Shown: piece after piece, positions 5,867 through 6,873 of the stretch
Numbering within the stretch: position 1 is the first letter of the stretch
Layout: each line of letters starts with the position of its first letter
Assembly (NCBI GenBank): GCA_017459225.1
Contig: JAFUDL010000549.1
Coordinates: 1 to 6,873, forward strand
From: Kiritimatiellia bacterium
Lineage (GTDB): Bacteria > Verrucomicrobiota > Kiritimatiellia > RFP12 > UBA1067
Length of the DNA stretch: 6,873 nucleotides
Direction: 5' to 3'
Program-made: the position numbers and the translations under genes
Notes under the pieces: generated by a model
What the model saw: the letters and a program-made list of their open reading frames with translations, nothing else
Told to the model about the DNA's origin: nothing
Database searches by the model: none

Positions 5867-6112
5867 ATGGCAGCAGATCGATCCATCCTTGAAACACCTG
5901 CGGTGAAGAAGCTCAAGACGCGCCTGAACGCGCTTCTCGACGAGTACCTTCTCCACGACGGCTGGGGCCATCTTGAGATGGACATGCGCATCCTTGCGCG
6001 ACACCAGAAAGAAGTCGTCATTCGCGCGGGGCGCGAATACCGCTTTGTGGTGGATTTCCAGAACACGCCCGCCGCTTCTTCCGCGGCGAACATTTCAAAC
6101 GTTGCCCCTTGA
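5867..6112 (+). CDS. Small conserved-looking cytoplasmic protein of 81 aa, unrecognised
   Basis: ATG 5867 to TGA 6110-6112, 40 bp after the flavodoxin stop, same strand, no terminator between, so probably the third gene of the operon. The ribosome binding site is weak (AGAAGAA, 6 nt upstream). Residues 10-30 look like an amphipathic helix (TPAVKKLKTRLNALLDEYLL). The core HDGWGHLEMDMRI (30-42), then KEVVIRAGREYRFVV (48-62), looks like alternating beta-strands with conserved-type Gly, Trp, Arg and Tyr, and is strongly protein-like. The tail from residue 66 is Ala/Ser/Asn-rich and probably disordered. There is no signal peptide, membrane helix or cysteine. I do not recognise a named family. Its place suggests an accessory role with the flavodoxin or DUF3793 protein, but that is only guilt by association. 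Confidence 0.68.
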   Translation: MAADRSILETPAVKKLKTRLNALLDEYLLHDGWGHLEMDMRILARHQKEVVIRAGREYRFVVDFQNTPAASSAANISNVAP

Positions 6113-6266
6113 GGATAGGGGAACGGGATCTAAAAAGCAAACGCCCGGCGCCGGACGGCGAACGGGAATCATCAACGAGGCGGGTGGGCCGCCCAAAGGA
6201 AAGGAAAGCAACACGGTCGGATCATGCGTTGCGCATGACCGGCCAAAACAAGAAAGAACAATCAAA
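6113..6266 (+). other. Structured leader upstream of the pseudopilin gene
   Basis: No gene of normal size is seen in these 154 bp. They contain near-identical direct repeats GAACGGGATC (6121-6130) and GAACGGGAATC (6160-6170), the palindrome CCGGCGCCGG (6145-6154) and a small stem GGCGG/CCGCC (6179-6183/6189-6193). A purine stretch AAAGGAAAGGAAAG (6195-6208) follows, then a strong hairpin TCATGCG-TTG-CGCATGA (6222-6238) that can extend by CGG/CCG with a bulge. The purine stretch is the only good Shine-Dalgarno-like sequence, yet it lies about 58 nt before the ATG at 6267. I could not match it to a known riboswitch class by eye. No convincing promoter or rho-independent terminator is seen. Confidence 0.45.
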
Positions 6267-6873
6267 ATGAAAGCAAGCAAGAAGTCAGGCTTCACCCTGA
6301 TCGAACTCCTCGTGGTCGTCGCCATCATCGCCGTAATCGGCGCAGGCGTGGCCGTAACCTACAACCGCCTCGACGAGCGCGCGAAGACCGCGATGGAAAT
6401 CAGCGACATCGGAACGATTTCAAAGGCGATCAAGCACTGGTCGTTCCTGCACAACTGGGCACTGCCGAACAGGCTTGACTCGTTGATTGGAACCGATGAC
6501 GAACTTTATTCCCAGATGTCCGGATTCGGACAAGGCAACGGCTCGGTGGGACTGTATGCCCAGAGCGGCTACACTTTCAGCGCCGAAGCTGTTACAGACG
6601 ACGTGATTGCCAGTCTGGAATCCGGCGGGCTCACGCTTGTGTATAAGCACGACACGACTCGCCGCCCCGCCAACGATTCGACTTTTACCACTGATTCGTC
6701 TGGAATGATGGGCACCGCCGGCTCCGAAGTCGACACGTCCAGCACGGCGGCGGCCATTACTACAGGCGATGCGCTCGCCAGGGCCCAGGCCGTAGTCGCC
6801 AAGAAAGACGAAGCACTGGCGCATGACTATACAACTGGCGCGTACATCGTTGACTGGACTGATTCCGAAGGAA
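6267..6873 (+). CDS. Prepilin-type (type IV pilin / type II secretion pseudopilin-like) protein, 3' end missing
   Basis: 202 codons are visible with no stop before the right edge. ATG 6267 gives a short basic leader MKASKKSG, then the prepilin peptidase site G8|F9 with the required E13 at +5 (FTLIELL). A hydrophobic helix of about 20 residues (VVVAIIAVIGAG region) follows, ending near VTYNRLDERAK. The mature part is a soluble pilin-like domain (AMEISDIGTISKAIKHW), then an acidic, Ser/Thr/Ala-rich stretch (about residues 135-172). It would be processed by PilD-type peptidase, methylated at F9, and assembled into a pilus or secretion pseudopilus, or held in the inner membrane. Such proteins are abundant in Lentisphaerae/Kiritimatiellae-type genomes, often outside pilus operons. 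There is no good ribosome binding site next to the ATG (AAGAAAGAAC only). No upstream in-frame start exists back to at least 6207. Confidence 0.9.
   Translation, partial: MKASKKSGFTLIELLVVVAIIAVIGAGVAVTYNRLDERAKTAMEISDIGTISKAIKHWSFLHNWALPNRLDSLIGTDDELYSQMSGFGQGNGSVGLYAQSGYTFSAEAVTDDVIASLESGGLTLVYKHDTTRRPANDSTFTTDSSGMMGTAGSEVDTSSTAAAITTGDALARAQAVVAKKDEALAHDYTTGAYIVDWTDSEG

Noticed and set aside
5526..5906. A 126-codon plus-strand frame reading through the flavodoxin end into the repeat tract
   Set aside because: Its Arg-rich product is the frame-shifted shadow of the flavodoxin tail. The flavodoxin frame is intact and ends at TAG 5824-5826.
6105..6121. CCCCT-TGAGGAT-AGGGG hairpin at the end of the 81-aa gene considered as a terminator
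   Set aside because: The stem is only 5 bp, overlaps the stop codon and is not followed by a T run.

Overview
The window most likely comes from a high-GC, Gram-negative, polysaccharide-degrading gut or rumen bacterium of the PVC superphylum (Kiritimatiellae/Verrucomicrobiota/Lentisphaerae-like). This is an inference. It rests on two secreted glycoside hydrolases with signal peptides, a prepilin-type protein with a G|FTLIELL leader of the kind these phyla carry in large numbers, and short tandem repeats within and between genes. No rRNA or other phylogenetic marker is present.

Left part (1-4447, minus strand): two exported carbohydrate-active enzymes lie head to tail. Transcription runs leftward from a promoter near 4500. 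It first reads a complete GH127-type beta-L-arabinofuranosidase (827 aa) with the Glu/Cys zinc-thiolate active site and a C-terminal discoidin-like domain. After a 75-bp gap it reads a GH31 alpha-glycosidase (629 codons visible), whose end is cut off by the left edge. Together they look like part of a plant-glycan (arabinan/arabinoxylan/xyloglucan-like) utilisation cluster. The GH127 gene carries eight in-frame copies of a 7-bp repeat.

Middle (4448-4623): a divergent control region. The rightward promoter has a near-consensus TTGACT-17-TATAAT core. It is bracketed by a perfect 12-bp inverted repeat (AAAAAGTTAGCC / GGCTAACTTTTT) whose sites resemble DtxR/IdeR-type metal-regulator boxes.

Right part (4624-6112, plus strand): a compact three-gene operon. 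It encodes a DUF3793 protein, a flavodoxin-like protein with an Ala/Glu-rich C-terminal tail, and a small unrecognised 81-aa protein. The DUF3793-flavodoxin pairing is familiar from anaerobes, but to my knowledge its function is unknown. A metal- or iron-responsive redox role is suggested by the operator, but not shown.

Far right (6113-6873): a structured 154-bp leader with a strong hairpin and near-identical direct repeats, then the start of a type IV pilin/type II secretion pseudopilin-like protein that runs off the window.

The best candidates for something undescribed are (1) the metalloregulator-like operator over the DUF3793-flavodoxin-81aa operon, and (2) the heptanucleotide repeat inserted in frame in a catalytic enzyme, with a degenerate repeat tract of related sequence between the flavodoxin and 81-aa genes.
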